A stretch of 64,000 nt of DNA. Source: Notolepis coatsorum (taxonomy: Eukaryota; Chordata; Actinopteri; Aulopiformes; Paralepididae). Below, piece after piece: positions 62,960 to 64,000 of this stretch. Under the pieces are notes generated by a model. That model worked only from the letters and a program-made list of their open reading frames with translations, searched no databases and was not told where the DNA came from. Each line of letters begins with the position of its first letter. Within the stretch, counting starts at the first letter, position 1. A program made the translations under genes and the position numbers. The DNA is taken from assembly GCA_963971535.1 (NCBI GenBank), contig OZ020585.1, positions 24,491,272 to 24,555,271 of the forward strand, given 5' to 3'.

Positions 62960-63324
62960 GAAGACGGAGTAAAAGGAGAAATATGTCAACCACGCGGTCC
63001 AGTAATGTGCCTGATTTATGATGTAAAAAACCTCCTGAGTAAGGCTTTAGCCAGACGGAGTAAAAGGAGACATATGATTATGCATTAAGGCAAAATAGAA
63101 TAAGTGGCTTTATCCCTAGCTATAATGGGATTATCAAGTAAAGCCATATAGTGATAATACGTGTACTGTATCATGGGATTATCAAGTAAAGCCATACAGT
63201 GATAATATGTGTAAGTGGCTTTATCCCTAGCTATAATGGGATTATCAAGTAAAGCCATATAGTGATAATACGTGTACTGTATCATGGGATTATCAAGTAA
63301 AGCCATATAGTGATAATACGTGTA
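62960..63324. repeat. direct repeats: two-level tandem array
   Basis: 'gacggagtaaaaggaga' occurs at about 62964 and 63054. From 63103, 'gtggctttatccctagctat' plus two half-units of about 54 bp (each with ATGGGATTATCAAGTAAAGCC) form a block of about 111 bp that is repeated once, to about 63324. Reverse-strand frames with YTYYHYMALLDNP repeats are its translation. Confidence 0.9.
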
Positions 63325-64000
63325 ACGAATAAGGGAAATGGACCTCATCTGAATAAGGAGAGTCCTTCCCAGTGCAAATAAAATAAAAGATTCCGCAACT
63401 TCAATCACTCGACCTAAGGTCGATGACTGACGGGGGTCGGAACGGTGCATTCGCTATCTCTTGTCGGTCAGTAGTAACAACAACATTTTGTAGACTCGTT
63501 TGGTTCTGCATGTCAACCACCTCGCAGGACGCTCTTTGATGTCAAGATGAGCAGACCAATGAGTTATGAAGTTATCGATCTGACCTAAGACCTAGCGTGG
63601 GCATTCAACATGGTGTCCCTGGCGATGTGCATTTATACTAACCAAAATAGGTGCTAAACGGCCGAAGAAGACAGGACTACTGTCAAAAGCCTCTGGAGTA
63701 AAATTAAATTACAGATTTGGCAAAAATTAAAGTAGAAAGCTCTACTGGCGACTCGAGTGGAAGGCTCTACTCGGGGATATCACAAATGAATAGAAAGCTC
63801 TATCTTGGTGATTAAAGCAATGTTTACTCACAACTAAAGGGTAACATAATGTTTATAGAGCTCTGGGGGGAGTTACAAGTGCAACATAATTTCGTGCTTT
63901 GCCCACAGGAAGCGAACTGGCCCTACCCAAGACGATGGCTCCCTAGCCCAAAGATACTGTTTGTGAGGAGGGGAGACTGGATGTGAAGCGAAGTCAAAAC
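63325..64000. other. unassigned sequence to window end
   Basis: 'agaaagctctactgg', 'ggaaggctctactcgg' and 'agaaagctctatcttgg' form a loose repeat at 63735-63815. No gene seen. Confidence 0.4.

Overview
The window is non-coding, transposon-rich teleost fish DNA. The fish signal comes from the repeat content: CR1/Rex1-group and L2 LINE pieces, many hAT elements with exact 8-bp target duplications, TTAA-target (piggyBac- and Kolobok-like) elements, a Harbinger-like element, a tRNA-derived SINE, the widespread teleost repeat containing TTAGCTGATGCTTTTATCC, and very long dinucleotide and ATT microsatellites. I find no intact host gene, no rRNA, no functional tRNA and no CRISPR. Long open frames are either LINE fragments or translations of minisatellites and microsatellites. 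The species cannot be named from this sequence.

Layout. 1-4.6 kb: LINE tail, a common teleost repeat split by a hAT, and a TTAA-target element holding LINE pieces. 4604-17112 and 17313-28598 are two near-identical copies (A and B) of one segment, separated by exactly 200 N. Copy A ends at the gap and copy B starts at it. I read this as two alleles or contig ends left unmerged by the assembly, not as a biological duplication. Each copy holds a (GT)n array, a hAT-in-hAT nest with a 22-bp minisatellite, LINE fragments, and about 2.9 kb of apparently unique sequence. Copy A alone carries a 1387-bp Harbinger-like element; copy B shows the exact empty site.

28.6-40 kb: a piggyBac-like element; an L2 LINE split by a 3.2-kb hAT that contains five tandem 505-bp units derived from the same piggyBac-like family; a 24-bp minisatellite of about 44 units; and a 0.5-kb duplication flanking this block. 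40-47.5 kb: a (ATT)n array of about 380 bp, a SINE with a 15-bp target duplication, a hAT with a decayed transposase start, and several LINE 3' ends. 47.5-52.5 kb: the longest LINE in the window, split by a hAT that is itself split by a TTAA element. 52.5-64 kb: small hAT and piggyBac-like elements, GCTAAC-rich sequence, a perfect 25-bp inverted repeat, a second 200-N gap, a long (CT)n array, and a tandem repeat near a CCAAT/TATA promoter-like site.

No genes act together here. The biology on view is layered transposition and repeat growth, plus one strong assembly artefact that happens to expose allelic variation.
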